Assembly (NCBI GenBank): GCA_029936295.1
Contig: JAPYTH010000013.1
Location: 1-45,000, forward strand
Direction of reading: 5' to 3'
Source of the DNA: TMED109 sp015660425
GTDB taxonomy: Bacteria > Pseudomonadota > Alphaproteobacteria > TMED109
DNA: 45,000 nt
Shown one piece after another: positions 18,713-28,012 of the stretch. Position 1 is the first letter of the stretch; every line of letters starts with the position of its first letter. Below the pieces are notes generated by a model. That model was not told the origin of the DNA, ran no database searches, and saw nothing but the letters and a program-made list of their open reading frames with translations. Made by a program: the position numbers and the translations under genes.

Positions 18713-19909
18713 ATGGTATTTAAAAATAATTTTGATAGAATTGAACGTTTACCTCCTTATGTTTTTGCTGAGGTGAATTCGATGAAAGCTAAAGAGCGTT
18801 CTTTAGGTGAAGATATTATTGATTTTGGTATGGGTAACCCTGACACACCTACTCCTCAGCATATTGTTGATAAATTGTGTGAAACAATAAAAGATCCTAA
18901 ATCTCATAGGTACTCTGTTTCTAAAGGTATTATAGGTTTAAGGAGAGCGCAATCTAATTATTATAAAAGAAGGTTTAATGTAGGTGTGGATCCTGAGACC
19001 GAGGTTATTGTTACACTAGGTTCAAAAGAAGGCTTAGCTAATTTAGCTTCTGCCATAACTTCCAATGGTGACCAAGTTATAGTTCCTAACCCCAGTTACC
19101 CTATTCATCCATATGGGTTTATAATTGCAGGAGCATCTGTTCAAGCAATAGATAGTACGCCAGATGAAAATTTTATTAAGAATTTGCACAATATTTTATC
19201 TTCTTCTAAAAACAAAGCTAAGGTATTGGTTTTAAATTATCCAAATAACCCTACAACGGCTATGGCTTCCTTAGATTTTTTTAGAGAAGTAGTAAATATA
19301 TGTAAAAAGTTTGGTGTTTATATTCTTTCAGATATAGCTTATGCAGAAATATATTATGATGAAATAATTCCTCCATCAATACTAGAGGTTCCTAAGGCAA
19401 TAGATATAGCAGTAGAATTTTCTTCATTAAGTAAAACTTATTCAATGCCAGGTTGGAGAGTAGGTTTTGCTGTAGGTAACAAAAAGTTAATTGAGGCGTT
19501 GACTAAAATTAAATCCTATCTAGATTACGGAGCTTTTACTCCTGTCCAAGTTGCTGCAATCGCTGCCTTAAATGGTTCTCAAGATTGTGTAGAAGATATT
19601 AGATCTGTCTATTTAAAGAGAAGAAATATTCTAGTTGGAGGTTTTAGTCGTGTTGGATGGAATATGGATCTGCCTAAGGCCACAATGTTTGTTTGGGCAG
19701 CTTTACCTCAGCAATTTTTAAATATTGGATCTCTAGAGTTTTCTAAATTATTGTTAAAACATGGAAAAGTAGCTGTAGCTCCAGGTATAGGTTTTGGAAA
19801 TAATGGTGAGGGTTATGTTAGAATAGGGTTAGTTGAAAATGAGTATAGGATTAGGCAAGCAATAAAAAATATTAAGGTCTTTTTTGATAAATATGAGAGC
19901 AACTTATAA
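18713..19909 (+). CDS. Class I/II aminotransferase (AlaC / LL-diaminopimelate aminotransferase-like)
   Basis: A 398-residue fold-type I PLP aminotransferase. Visible features are DFGMGNPDTPTP (37-48), HRYSVSKGIIGLR (65-77), NYPNNPTT (175-182), SDIAYAEIYYD (206-216) and the PLP-lysine motif SLSKTYSMPGWRVGF with K241. It resembles AlaC glutamate-pyruvate and LL-DAP aminotransferases; annotation of this subgroup is often ambiguous. It is directly followed by hom with a 1-nt overlap (TAATG), an order conserved in alphaproteobacteria, suggesting a role in amino-acid synthesis. Confidence 0.92.
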   Translation: MVFKNNFDRIERLPPYVFAEVNSMKAKERSLGEDIIDFGMGNPDTPTPQHIVDKLCETIKDPKSHRYSVSKGIIGLRRAQSNYYKRRFNVGVDPETEVIVTLGSKEGLANLASAITSNGDQVIVPNPSYPIHPYGFIIAGASVQAIDSTPDENFIKNLHNILSSSKNKAKVLVLNYPNNPTTAMASLDFFREVVNICKKFGVYILSDIAYAEIYYDEIIPPSILEVPKAIDIAVEFSSLSKTYSMPGWRVGFAVGNKKLIEALTKIKSYLDYGAFTPVQVAAIAALNGSQDCVEDIRSVYLKRRNILVGGFSRVGWNMDLPKATMFVWAALPQQFLNIGSLEFSKLLLKHGKVAVAPGIGFGNNGEGYVRIGLVENEYRIRQAIKNIKVFFDKYESNL

Positions 19910-21198
19910 TGACTAATAATAATTTTTCATTAGGTATTGTAGGTATAGGTACAGTTGGAACTGCTACGGTTAAATTATTAGAGAAAGAAATTGATAATGT
20001 TAATCACAAGTCTGGAAAAAACATTATTATAAAAGCAATTTCTTCTAAAAATTTTTCTAAATGTAGAGATATTGATATATCTAAGTATGAATGGGAAGAA
20101 GATCCTGAGAAATTAGTAGTTAGAGAAGATATAGATGCTATTGTTGAATTAATAGGAGGAAGTGATGGTATAGCTAAAAAATTAGCCTATTCTTCTATTA
20201 AAAATAAAAAACATTTTATTACTGCAAATAAGGCATTAATAGCTAAGCATGGGTACGATTTGAATAAGAGCATTCTAGATGCAGATGTAAGTATTTATTA
20301 TGAGGCAGCTGTGGCAGGAGCTATACCAGTTATAAACGGTATTAAAAATGGCTTAATATCAAATAATATATTAAAAATAGAGGCTATCTTGAATGGTACT
20401 TGTAATTATATTTTATCTGATATGACAAATAATGGATCTTCTTTTAAAGAATCTTTAATAAAAGCTAAAGAATTAGGTTTTGCTGAATCTGATTCTACAT
20501 TTGATATAGAAGGTATAGATTCAGCACATAAGCTGGTTATATTAGGAATGTTAGCATACGGAGCTAAACCAGATTTAAATAAAGTATATATAGAAGGTAT
20601 TAGTTCTGTTTCATCTGAAGATATTAAATATGCTAATAGGCTAGGATTTATAATTAAGCTTTTCTGTATAGCTAAAATAGAAAATAATAAATTAGATTTT
20701 AGAGTTCATCCATCTTTAATTTCGTCAACTGCAATGCCGGCAACTATAAATGGTGCTTTAAATGCTATTTTTATTCAAGGTGATTCTAGTAATAAAATAA
20801 CTTTTATTGGTGAAGGAGCTGGTGCATACCCTACAGCCTCATCAGTTGTATCAGATATTATAAATGCTGCCAGGAATCATAAATTGAAAAATAATTTAAT
20901 ATTTTTAAATAAAAAATTAAAATATAAAGATATTATAAATAGAATAGGTAAGTATTATATTAGATTTATCGTTCAAGATGTAGCGGGCGTTCTTGCAAAT
21001 ATAACTGCAATACTGAATAATAATAATATTTCTTTAGATTCTGTATTACAAGATAGTAATAAAGGGGAAGAATTTAATTATATTATAGTATTAACACATG
21101 AAACTAATGAATTAGATGTAAATAATGCTATTAATAAAATAAAGAGTTTAGACACAGTTTTAATTAAACCTCATTTAATTAGGATTGAAAATATATAA
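19909..21198 (+). CDS. hom: Homoserine dehydrogenase
   Basis: It reduces aspartate semialdehyde to homoserine, the branch point to methionine and threonine. The 429 residues show an N-terminal NAD(P) Rossmann motif (GIVGIGTVGTATV, about 9-21), the catalytic-domain signatures ANKALIAKHG, YYEAAVAGAIPVI and LNGTCNYIL, then a C-terminal ACT domain beginning YYIRFIVQDVAGVLANI, likely for feedback by threonine. The ATG shares one base with the preceding stop. Its product feeds MetY at 13246-14535 through O-acetylhomoserine. Confidence 0.97.
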   Translation: MTNNNFSLGIVGIGTVGTATVKLLEKEIDNVNHKSGKNIIIKAISSKNFSKCRDIDISKYEWEEDPEKLVVREDIDAIVELIGGSDGIAKKLAYSSIKNKKHFITANKALIAKHGYDLNKSILDADVSIYYEAAVAGAIPVINGIKNGLISNNILKIEAILNGTCNYILSDMTNNGSSFKESLIKAKELGFAESDSTFDIEGIDSAHKLVILGMLAYGAKPDLNKVYIEGISSVSSEDIKYANRLGFIIKLFCIAKIENNKLDFRVHPSLISSTAMPATINGALNAIFIQGDSSNKITFIGEGAGAYPTASSVVSDIINAARNHKLKNNLIFLNKKLKYKDIINRIGKYYIRFIVQDVAGVLANITAILNNNNISLDSVLQDSNKGEEFNYIIVLTHETNELDVNNAINKIKSLDTVLIKPHLIRIENI

Positions 21199-21219
21199 AA
21201 TATAATTAGGAGCTGATAA

Positions 21220-22209
21220 ATGACTGAAAGAAATGAAACAGGAATTTTAGATAGAAATTTAGCTTTGGAAGTTGTGAGGGTTACTGAAGCAGCAGCATTA
21301 TCAGCGTCTAGATGGATGGGAAGAGGTGATGAAAAGGCTGCAGATCAAGCAGCAGTAGACTCTATGCGTATAGCATTAAACGGAATGGATATAGCAGGCA
21401 CAGTTGTTATAGGTGAAGGAGAACGTGATGAAGCTCCTATGTTATTTATAGGAGAGAAAGTAGGGACTGGAAAAGGGCCAAAGATAGATATTGCTTTAGA
21501 CCCACTAGAAGGTACTACAATATGTGCTACAGGTGGATCCAATGCACTTGCTGTAATAGCTATGGCAGTAGATGGAGGTTTTTTAAATGCACCTGATGTC
21601 TATATGGATAAGATTGCTGTAGGGCCAGGTTTAGAAAAAAATATAGTGAATATTGATAATTCTCCGCAAAGTAATCTTCAAAACTTAGCTAAAGCTAAAA
21701 AAGTAGATATTTCAGATTTAGTAGTATGTATATTAGATCGTCCTCGTCATGAAGAATTAATATATAAAACAAGAGAAGCAGGAGCCAGAATCATGCTTAT
21801 CTCTGATGGAGATGTTGCTGGAGTAATAGCTACCGCTAGTAAAGATACAGGAGTAGATATGTATGTTGGGAGTGGAGGAGCTCCTGAAGGAGTACTTGCA
21901 GCATCTGCATTAAGATGTATAGGGGGACAAATGTGGGGAAGACTAACTTTTAGAAATAATGATGAAAGAAGCAGAGCAGATAGACTAGGTATTAGTGACT
22001 ATAATAAAATATATAGTTTGAATGAATTAGCTCATGGTGAAGTAATGTTTGCAGCGACAGGTGTAACAGATGGTTCAATGTTGAGAGGGGTTAGAAGATG
22101 GAGTTCTGGAGCTAGCACTCAATCTATAATAATGAGGTCTAAAACAGGGACTGTAAGAACCATATCAGCAGAACATAACTTTTCTAAAAAAAGCTTTATT
22201 GAAGATTAA
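21220..22209 (+). CDS. glpX: Class II fructose-1,6-bisphosphatase
   Basis: A gluconeogenic phosphatase of the GlpX type. The 329 residues include ALSASRWMGRGDEKAADQAA (27-46), IGEGERDEAPML and the metal-binding DPLEGTT (94-100), then GDGDVAGVIA-like SDGDVAGVIA and GSGGAPEGVLAA. AGGAGCTG upstream supplies the Shine-Dalgarno. It follows hom by 21 nt and precedes recJ by 2 nt, a conserved alphaproteobacterial arrangement with no obvious shared function. Confidence 0.97.
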   Translation: MTERNETGILDRNLALEVVRVTEAAALSASRWMGRGDEKAADQAAVDSMRIALNGMDIAGTVVIGEGERDEAPMLFIGEKVGTGKGPKIDIALDPLEGTTICATGGSNALAVIAMAVDGGFLNAPDVYMDKIAVGPGLEKNIVNIDNSPQSNLQNLAKAKKVDISDLVVCILDRPRHEELIYKTREAGARIMLISDGDVAGVIATASKDTGVDMYVGSGGAPEGVLAASALRCIGGQMWGRLTFRNNDERSRADRLGISDYNKIYSLNELAHGEVMFAATGVTDGSMLRGVRRWSSGASTQSIIMRSKTGTVRTISAEHNFSKKSFIED

Positions 22210-22211
22210 TA

Positions 22212-23951
22212 TTGAGTAGTAATTATTTTAGCTCTGTAAATAATAAAAAGTGGTCATTAAGAGCTATAGAAGAAAGAAAAGTAAATAAGTTAATACAGGA
22301 TTTAGAAATAAGTGATTTTTTAGCCCGCTTTGTCTCTAGTCGCAATATAGATATTGATAAAGTAGAAGATTTTATTAATCCTAGCATCAGAAAACAATTG
22401 CCATCCCCTTTGTTGCTTAAAGATATGACATTAGCAATTAATAGGATATCAAAAGCATTTACAAATAATGAAAATATAGCAATATTTGGAGATTATGATG
22501 TTGATGGTGCAACTTCATCGGCAGTTTTATATAAATCTTTTAAATTATTTGGCAATGAACCAATAATTTATATTCCCGACAGATTAAAAGAAGGTTATGG
22601 ACCTAATATTAAGGCATTAAAAAAATTAAAAGAAGAAGGTATAGATCTAGTAGTTACTGTAGATTGTGGAATGACATCCTTTAAAGAGCTTGATTATGCA
22701 AAAAATATTAATTTAGATGTCATCGTAGTAGATCATCATGCACCAGAGGCTAAACTACCTGATGCTATAGCAGTTATAAACCCAAATAGAATTGATGATA
22801 ATACAGGCTTAGGTATGTTAGCAGCTGTAGGGGTTTCTTTTATGTTAGTAGGGGCTTTAAAAAGTAAATTAATAGAAATTAATTATATAAATGAAAATAA
22901 TGCACCAAATTTATCATTTCTATTAGATTTAGTTGCACTAGGAACAATATGTGATGTTGTTCCATTAATTGGGGCAAATAGAGCATTAGTTAAACAAGGT
23001 CTGAGAGTCATGTCAAAAAAGCAAAATAATGGAATAAATGCTTTATTTGAGGTATCAGAAATAGAAGAGATGCCAAGTGTTTTTCATGCTGGCTTTCTAT
23101 TAGGGCCAAGGATTAATGCAGGTGGAAGAGTTGGTCAACCTAGTTTAGGAGCAAAATTATTAACTACGGACAATAAAAATGAGGCTAGAGAAATTTCTTA
23201 TCATTTAAATTGTTTAAATGAAGAAAGAAAAAAACTGGAAGCAGACGTTTTATTTGAAGCAAAAACTCTTGCATTAAGTTTTGAGTCTAACGAAATTTTA
23301 GTTTTAAGTAAAAAAAATTGGCATGTAGGAGTAATTGGAATTGTAGCTAGTCGGATCGTTGAATTATATAATAAACCAACGATTATAATAACTGAGGATG
23401 GAAAAAATTCAAAGGGTTCAGGAAGGTCAGTTTCAGGCAAGGATATAGGGAAATTGATTACGTCAGCTAAACAGTCTGATATTATATTTAATGGTGGTGG
23501 ACACCCTATGGCATGTGGGCTAACTATGGATGAAACTAAAATAAATGATTTAAGGCAATTTCTTAATAAAAATAATAAAAGTAAAAGTAGAGATAATAAA
23601 ACTATTTATTGGGTAGATTTAGCAATTTCTGTTAGTGGAGCAATTCCAGATTTAATAAAGCAATTAAAATTAGCTGAACCTTTTGGTTCAGGAAACCCAG
23701 AACCAAAATTTATAATAAAAAATGTGAATTTATTTAATTCAAAAATTGTAGGAGAGAACCATGTTAAATGCACTCTAACTGATTCAAGCAATTCTAGAAT
23801 TGATGCAATAGCTTTTAGATGTATTGGGACTCCATTAGGCAAAAGTCTTTTGAATAATTATAATGCACATGTGATTGGAAAGCTCAAATTATCAGAATGG
23901 AATGGAAGAGAACGTTTACAAATGCATATTGACGATGTAATAGAATTGTAA
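22212..23951 (+). CDS. recJ: Single-stranded-DNA-specific exonuclease RecJ
   Basis: A 5'-3' ssDNA exonuclease of the DHH phosphoesterase family acting in recombination and repair. The 579 residues carry GDYDVDGATSSA (93-104), VTVDCGMTS, VVDHHAPEA with the DHH at 174-176, LVALGTICDVVPL, and the DHHA1 motif GGGHPMACGLTM. The start is a TTG at 22212, needed to include YFSSVNNKKW, which is conserved in alphaproteobacterial RecJ. It begins 2 nt after the glpX stop, with a GAAG as weak Shine-Dalgarno inside glpX. Confidence 0.96.
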   Translation: MSSNYFSSVNNKKWSLRAIEERKVNKLIQDLEISDFLARFVSSRNIDIDKVEDFINPSIRKQLPSPLLLKDMTLAINRISKAFTNNENIAIFGDYDVDGATSSAVLYKSFKLFGNEPIIYIPDRLKEGYGPNIKALKKLKEEGIDLVVTVDCGMTSFKELDYAKNINLDVIVVDHHAPEAKLPDAIAVINPNRIDDNTGLGMLAAVGVSFMLVGALKSKLIEINYINENNAPNLSFLLDLVALGTICDVVPLIGANRALVKQGLRVMSKKQNNGINALFEVSEIEEMPSVFHAGFLLGPRINAGGRVGQPSLGAKLLTTDNKNEAREISYHLNCLNEERKKLEADVLFEAKTLALSFESNEILVLSKKNWHVGVIGIVASRIVELYNKPTIIITEDGKNSKGSGRSVSGKDIGKLITSAKQSDIIFNGGGHPMACGLTMDETKINDLRQFLNKNNKSKSRDNKTIYWVDLAISVSGAIPDLIKQLKLAEPFGSGNPEPKFIIKNVNLFNSKIVGENHVKCTLTDSSNSRIDAIAFRCIGTPLGKSLLNNYNAHVIGKLKLSEWNGRERLQMHIDDVIEL

Positions 23952-23994
23952 TGAATGTATATTAGTGTATTTTATATTTAAATTAGGTTAAATA

Positions 23995-24867
23995 ATGAAT
24001 TCATCAAATGAAATAAAAACAGTTGTTTTCCCAGTTGCGGGAATAGGTTCTAGGTTTTTACCAGTTACAAAGATGGTTCCAAAAGAACTTTTACCTATAT
24101 TAAATAGACCATTAATTGAGTATGCTATTAATGAAGCAAAGGAAGCGGGCATAGAAAAGTTTATCTTTGTTATTTCTCCAGAAAAAAAATCTATTATAAA
24201 TTATTTTAAAAAGGATGAAAAATTAGAAAGTATTCTAAGGAAAAAAAATCCTGCTTTATTAGAACAGGTAGCTAATAATTTAATTTTAGATGATAGTTTA
24301 ATAGAAGTTATTCAAGAAGAGCCATTGGGTTTAGGACATGCTATATGGTGTGCTAGAGATTTCATAGATGGGCCATTTGCAGTAATACTACCAGATGATT
24401 TAATAATTTCAAAAGTTTCATGCATTAAACAAATGATTGATGCTTATGAAGAGCATAAATCTAATGTAATAGCTGTCCAAGAAGTCGATACTATTGATAT
24501 TTCTAAATATGGAGTTATAAATTATAGTAAAAATAGTAAAAATTTTTATTTTATAGAGGATATGGTTGAAAAACCTAGTATTGAAGAGGCTCCATCTAAT
24601 TTAGCAATCATAGGAAGATATATTCTTATGCCAAATATAATGAATGCGTTATCTACAAAAAAGGTTGGTTATGGGGGAGAAATACAACTCACAGATGCTA
24701 TTAAAAGTACAATAAATAATGATGGAGTTGTAGGGTATAAATTTGAGGGAAATAGGTATGATTGTGGAAATATAGTAGGTGCTTTAGAGGCTCAGCTTTC
24801 AGTTGCAATAAATAATAGTAAATATAGAGATCAAGTTATAAAAATAATTAATAAGAGTTTAAAATAA
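23995..24867 (+). CDS. galU: UTP-glucose-1-phosphate uridylyltransferase
   Basis: It makes UDP-glucose from UTP and glucose-1-phosphate. The 290-residue protein has the nucleotidyltransferase loop GIGSRFLPVTKMVPKELLP (about 17-35), then EEPLGLGHAIWCA, VILPDDLI (Mg-binding aspartates) and GGEIQLTDAI. It heads a three-gene set with ugd and a phosphohexomutase that together lead to UDP-glucuronate and related sugars for envelope polysaccharide. Confidence 0.96.
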   Translation: MNSSNEIKTVVFPVAGIGSRFLPVTKMVPKELLPILNRPLIEYAINEAKEAGIEKFIFVISPEKKSIINYFKKDEKLESILRKKNPALLEQVANNLILDDSLIEVIQEEPLGLGHAIWCARDFIDGPFAVILPDDLIISKVSCIKQMIDAYEEHKSNVIAVQEVDTIDISKYGVINYSKNSKNFYFIEDMVEKPSIEEAPSNLAIIGRYILMPNIMNALSTKKVGYGGEIQLTDAIKSTINNDGVVGYKFEGNRYDCGNIVGALEAQLSVAINNSKYRDQVIKIINKSLK

Positions 24868-24879
24868 AGGTTTTATATT

Positions 24880-26214
24880 ATGAATATTACAATTATTGGA
24901 ACTGGCTATGTAGGATTGGTCTCTGGAGCATGTTTTTCAGAATTTGGTTTCAATGTTACATGTATAGATAAAGATAAAAATAAAATAGATAGTTTAAAAG
25001 AGGGTGTAATTCCCATTTATGAACCAAGTCTAGAGGATTTGGTTAAAAAAAATATGACTGCAAAACGTTTATCATTTTCAACCAATTTGTGTGATGTATT
25101 TAAAGATAGTAATGCTATTTTTATAGCAGTTGGAACACCTACAAATTCAAACAACAATAAAGCAGATTTAAAATATATTTATGATGTAATTAGAGAAATT
25201 GCAGATTTAATAGAATTAAATGATAATCCTAAGTTACTTGTTACAAAATCAACTGTTCCAGTTGGTACTGGCAAAGAAATAGAATCCTATATATTAAATT
25301 ATAGAACTGAGCTTAAAGTAGGTAAGCATTTTGAAGTAGCCTCCAACCCTGAATTTTTAAGAGAAGGCTCTGCTATAGAAGATTTTATGAGACCAGATAG
25401 AGTGATTTGTGGAGTGGAGAGTGCATTTGCTAAGTCAATATTACAGACATTATATAGACCCCTAAATTTAAGAGAAACTCCAATACTCTTCTCTAAAAGA
25501 GAAACAGCTGAATTAATTAAATACGCATCTAATGGATTTTTAGCAACTAAAATTACTTTTATAAATGAGATGGCAGATATTTGTGAAAAAGTTGGGGCTG
25601 ATGTTCAAGAAGTTGCTAAAGGTATAGGTCTTGATGGAAGAATAGGTTCTAAATTTCTTCATCCAGGGCCAGGATTTGGTGGGTCATGTTTTCCAAAAGA
25701 TACTAGGGCACTTGCAGAAATTGGAAAAGAGTTTAAAGCAAGAACAAAACTTATCGAAACTGTTATAAATGTTAATGAAGCAAGAAAAATTAATATGGTG
25801 AAGAAAATAAAGAAAGCTATTGGAGTTTTAGATAAAAAAACTATTTCAATTCTTGGGCTTACATTTAAGCCTAATACAGATGATGTGAGAGAATCTCCTT
25901 CATTGGTTATAGTTCCTGAGTTATTAAAACTTACAAAAAACATTAATGTATATGATCCAGCTGGAATGCCTAATGCAAAGAAAATGATTGAATTTAAAGG
26001 AGTTACTTGGAAGGAAAATACTTTTTCCTGTATCGCAAATACTGATGCACTTGTAATTATAACAGAATGGAATGAATTTAGGGCTTTGGACTTAAATAAA
26101 GTAAAAGAGGCATTAAATGAGCCAATAATTATAGATCTTAGAAATATTTATAAACATGATTTAATGGTTGAAGCTGGCATTAAATATATAAGTGTAGGCC
26201 GAGGAAGTATTTAA
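24880..26214 (+). CDS. ugd: UDP-glucose 6-dehydrogenase
   Basis: It oxidises UDP-glucose twice with NAD+ to UDP-glucuronate. The 444 residues show the N-terminal Rossmann start ITIIGTGYVGLVSGACFSE, NPEFLREGSAIEDFMRPDRV, and the catalytic-cysteine motif GFGGSCFPKDTRAL with C270. The C-terminal NAD-dehydrogenase domain (LGLTFKPNTDDVRESPS) is complete. It starts 12 nt after galU and ends 3 nt before the phosphohexomutase gene, so all three are one operon. Confidence 0.97.
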   Translation: MNITIIGTGYVGLVSGACFSEFGFNVTCIDKDKNKIDSLKEGVIPIYEPSLEDLVKKNMTAKRLSFSTNLCDVFKDSNAIFIAVGTPTNSNNNKADLKYIYDVIREIADLIELNDNPKLLVTKSTVPVGTGKEIESYILNYRTELKVGKHFEVASNPEFLREGSAIEDFMRPDRVICGVESAFAKSILQTLYRPLNLRETPILFSKRETAELIKYASNGFLATKITFINEMADICEKVGADVQEVAKGIGLDGRIGSKFLHPGPGFGGSCFPKDTRALAEIGKEFKARTKLIETVINVNEARKINMVKKIKKAIGVLDKKTISILGLTFKPNTDDVRESPSLVIVPELLKLTKNINVYDPAGMPNAKKMIEFKGVTWKENTFSCIANTDALVIITEWNEFRALDLNKVKEALNEPIIIDLRNIYKHDLMVEAGIKYISVGRGSI

Positions 26215-26217
26215 TAT

Positions 26218-27597
26218 ATGTTTGAATCGCATAAATTTAACAATAGTATATTACGTGCGTATGATATTAGAGGTATAGTAGGGGAGACTCTTCATAATAT
26301 TGATGCAGAAAGACTCGGTAATATTTTTGCTTCTTCATTTAATACTGATAAGAAAAAAATTATAGTTTGCAGAGATGGAAGATTATCTTCTCCTGATTTA
26401 GTAAATAGCCTTAAAAAAGGTTTGTTGGACTCTGGAGCAGATGTAATTGATATAGGCTTAGGTCCTTCTCCAATGTTATATTATGCAGCTAATCACTTAA
26501 AGTCGGATGGTGCAATAATGGTTACAGGTTCACATAATCCTTCAAATCATAATGGGTTTAAAATAATGAAGGGTACAGTACCATTTTTTGGTAAAGATAT
26601 TGTAGATATTGGTTTAAGAGGGTTAAATAAAAATTGGCAGTATGCTAAAGGAAATTTAAGAGATTATTATATACAAGACGAATATATAAAAACATTATTA
26701 AAATCTACTAAAATTAATAATTTCAAAAATAATATAAAGGTAGTTTGGGATCCAGGAAATGGTGCAACTGGTGAAATAATTCAAAAATTAGTTAATTTTC
26801 TTCCGGGAGAACATGTTTTAATAAATGAAGATATTGATGGGACTTTTCCATCTCATCATCCTGACCCTACCGACCCAAAAAATTTAGAAGAGATTATATC
26901 TATTGTTAAAGGTCAAAAATTTGATGTAGGATTTTCTTTTGATGGAGATGGAGATAGGTTAGGGTTGGTTTCTGGGAGTGGAAAAATTATTTGGGGAGAT
27001 CAAATAGTTGCCTTGCTGGCTCAAGAAGTATTAAAGGCTATACCTAATTCTCCAATTATAGCTGATGTAAAAGCATCACAAAATTTATTTAATGAAATTA
27101 AAAGATTAGGTGGCATACCCATAATGTGGAAAACCGGACATTCTTTTATTAAATTAAAAATGAAAGAAATTTCAGCACCATTAGCGGGTGAGATGTCAGG
27201 TCATATATTTTTTTCAGATAGATACTATGGATATGATGATGGAATATATGCTGCATTAAGAGTTTTAGAGTTAATTAATGATAACTATACTTTAGATGAT
27301 TTTTTAAATAGTTTTCCAAAAACTTTTTCTACACAAGAAATCAGGATAGAATGCTCCGATGAAAGAAAATTTACTATTATTGAAAAATTAACTAGTTTAC
27401 TAGATAATGAAGGTTTAATAGTCAATAAAATTGATGGATTACGAGTGAAAAAAGAAACTGGATGGTGGTTATTAAGGGCTTCTAATACGCAAGCTGTTTT
27501 AGTAGCTAGAATTGAGGCAGACAGTGAGAATTCTCTTAAAAAATTAAAGGAAGAGTTAAGTTTTTATCTCAAGAAATTTGACTTAAGTTTAACATAA
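26218..27597 (+). CDS. Phosphomannomutase/phosphoglucomutase
   Basis: A 459-residue alpha-D-phosphohexomutase of the AlgC/ManB type, interconverting hexose-6- and hexose-1-phosphates; it can provide glucose-1-phosphate for GalU. The four domains are recognisable: YDIRGIVG near the start, the phosphoserine loop TGSHNPSNHNGFK with S105, the Mg loop DGDGDRLGLV, the sugar loop GEMSGHIFF and the phosphate loop RASNTQAVLVARIEA. The substrate preference (mannose or glucose) cannot be told. Last gene of the galU-ugd operon. Confidence 0.94.
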   Translation: MFESHKFNNSILRAYDIRGIVGETLHNIDAERLGNIFASSFNTDKKKIIVCRDGRLSSPDLVNSLKKGLLDSGADVIDIGLGPSPMLYYAANHLKSDGAIMVTGSHNPSNHNGFKIMKGTVPFFGKDIVDIGLRGLNKNWQYAKGNLRDYYIQDEYIKTLLKSTKINNFKNNIKVVWDPGNGATGEIIQKLVNFLPGEHVLINEDIDGTFPSHHPDPTDPKNLEEIISIVKGQKFDVGFSFDGDGDRLGLVSGSGKIIWGDQIVALLAQEVLKAIPNSPIIADVKASQNLFNEIKRLGGIPIMWKTGHSFIKLKMKEISAPLAGEMSGHIFFSDRYYGYDDGIYAALRVLELINDNYTLDDFLNSFPKTFSTQEIRIECSDERKFTIIEKLTSLLDNEGLIVNKIDGLRVKKETGWWLLRASNTQAVLVARIEADSENSLKKLKEELSFYLKKFDLSLT

Positions 27598-27688
27598 TAA
27601 TGTATATAATTGAATATAATATTGTATCTATTGAATATAATATTATATTAAGGTAGATATTAATTTTTTTATGAGGGTATTAATATAT

Positions 27689-28012
27689 ATGGGTTCAGAA
27701 GATGATAATATAAGCTCTAATAATACTGGAACTATTATTGAAGAGAAAATAGAGGTAAAAAAACCGTCTTTTTATCAGGTTTTAATAATGAATGATGATT
27801 ATACTCCTATGGAGTTTGTAATTTTAGTTTTAGAAAGGTTTTTTAAGAAATCTAGAGCTGAAGCAACTCAAATAATGTTACATGTCCATCAAAAGGGAAT
27901 GGGAGTATGTGGTTTGTATCCTTATGAAATTGCTGAAACAAAGGTAGTTCAAGTTATGGATTATGCGAGAAATAATCAACATCCTCTTCAATGTACAATG
28001 GAAAAAGAATAA
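27689..28012 (+). CDS. clpS: ATP-dependent Clp protease adaptor ClpS
   Basis: It delivers N-degron substrates to ClpAP. The 107-residue protein has a flexible N-terminus and the ClpS core: YQVLIMNDDYTPMEFV (N35, D36 bind the substrate N-terminus), MLHVHQKGMGVCG with H67, EIAETKVVQVMDYAR and HPLQCTMEKE. An earlier in-frame ATG at 27671 is possible, but GAGGG at 27673-27677 is placed to serve the ATG at 27689. The stop overlaps the clpA start by one base. Confidence 0.96.
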   Translation: MGSEDDNISSNNTGTIIEEKIEVKKPSFYQVLIMNDDYTPMEFVILVLERFFKKSRAEATQIMLHVHQKGMGVCGLYPYEIAETKVVQVMDYARNNQHPLQCTMEKE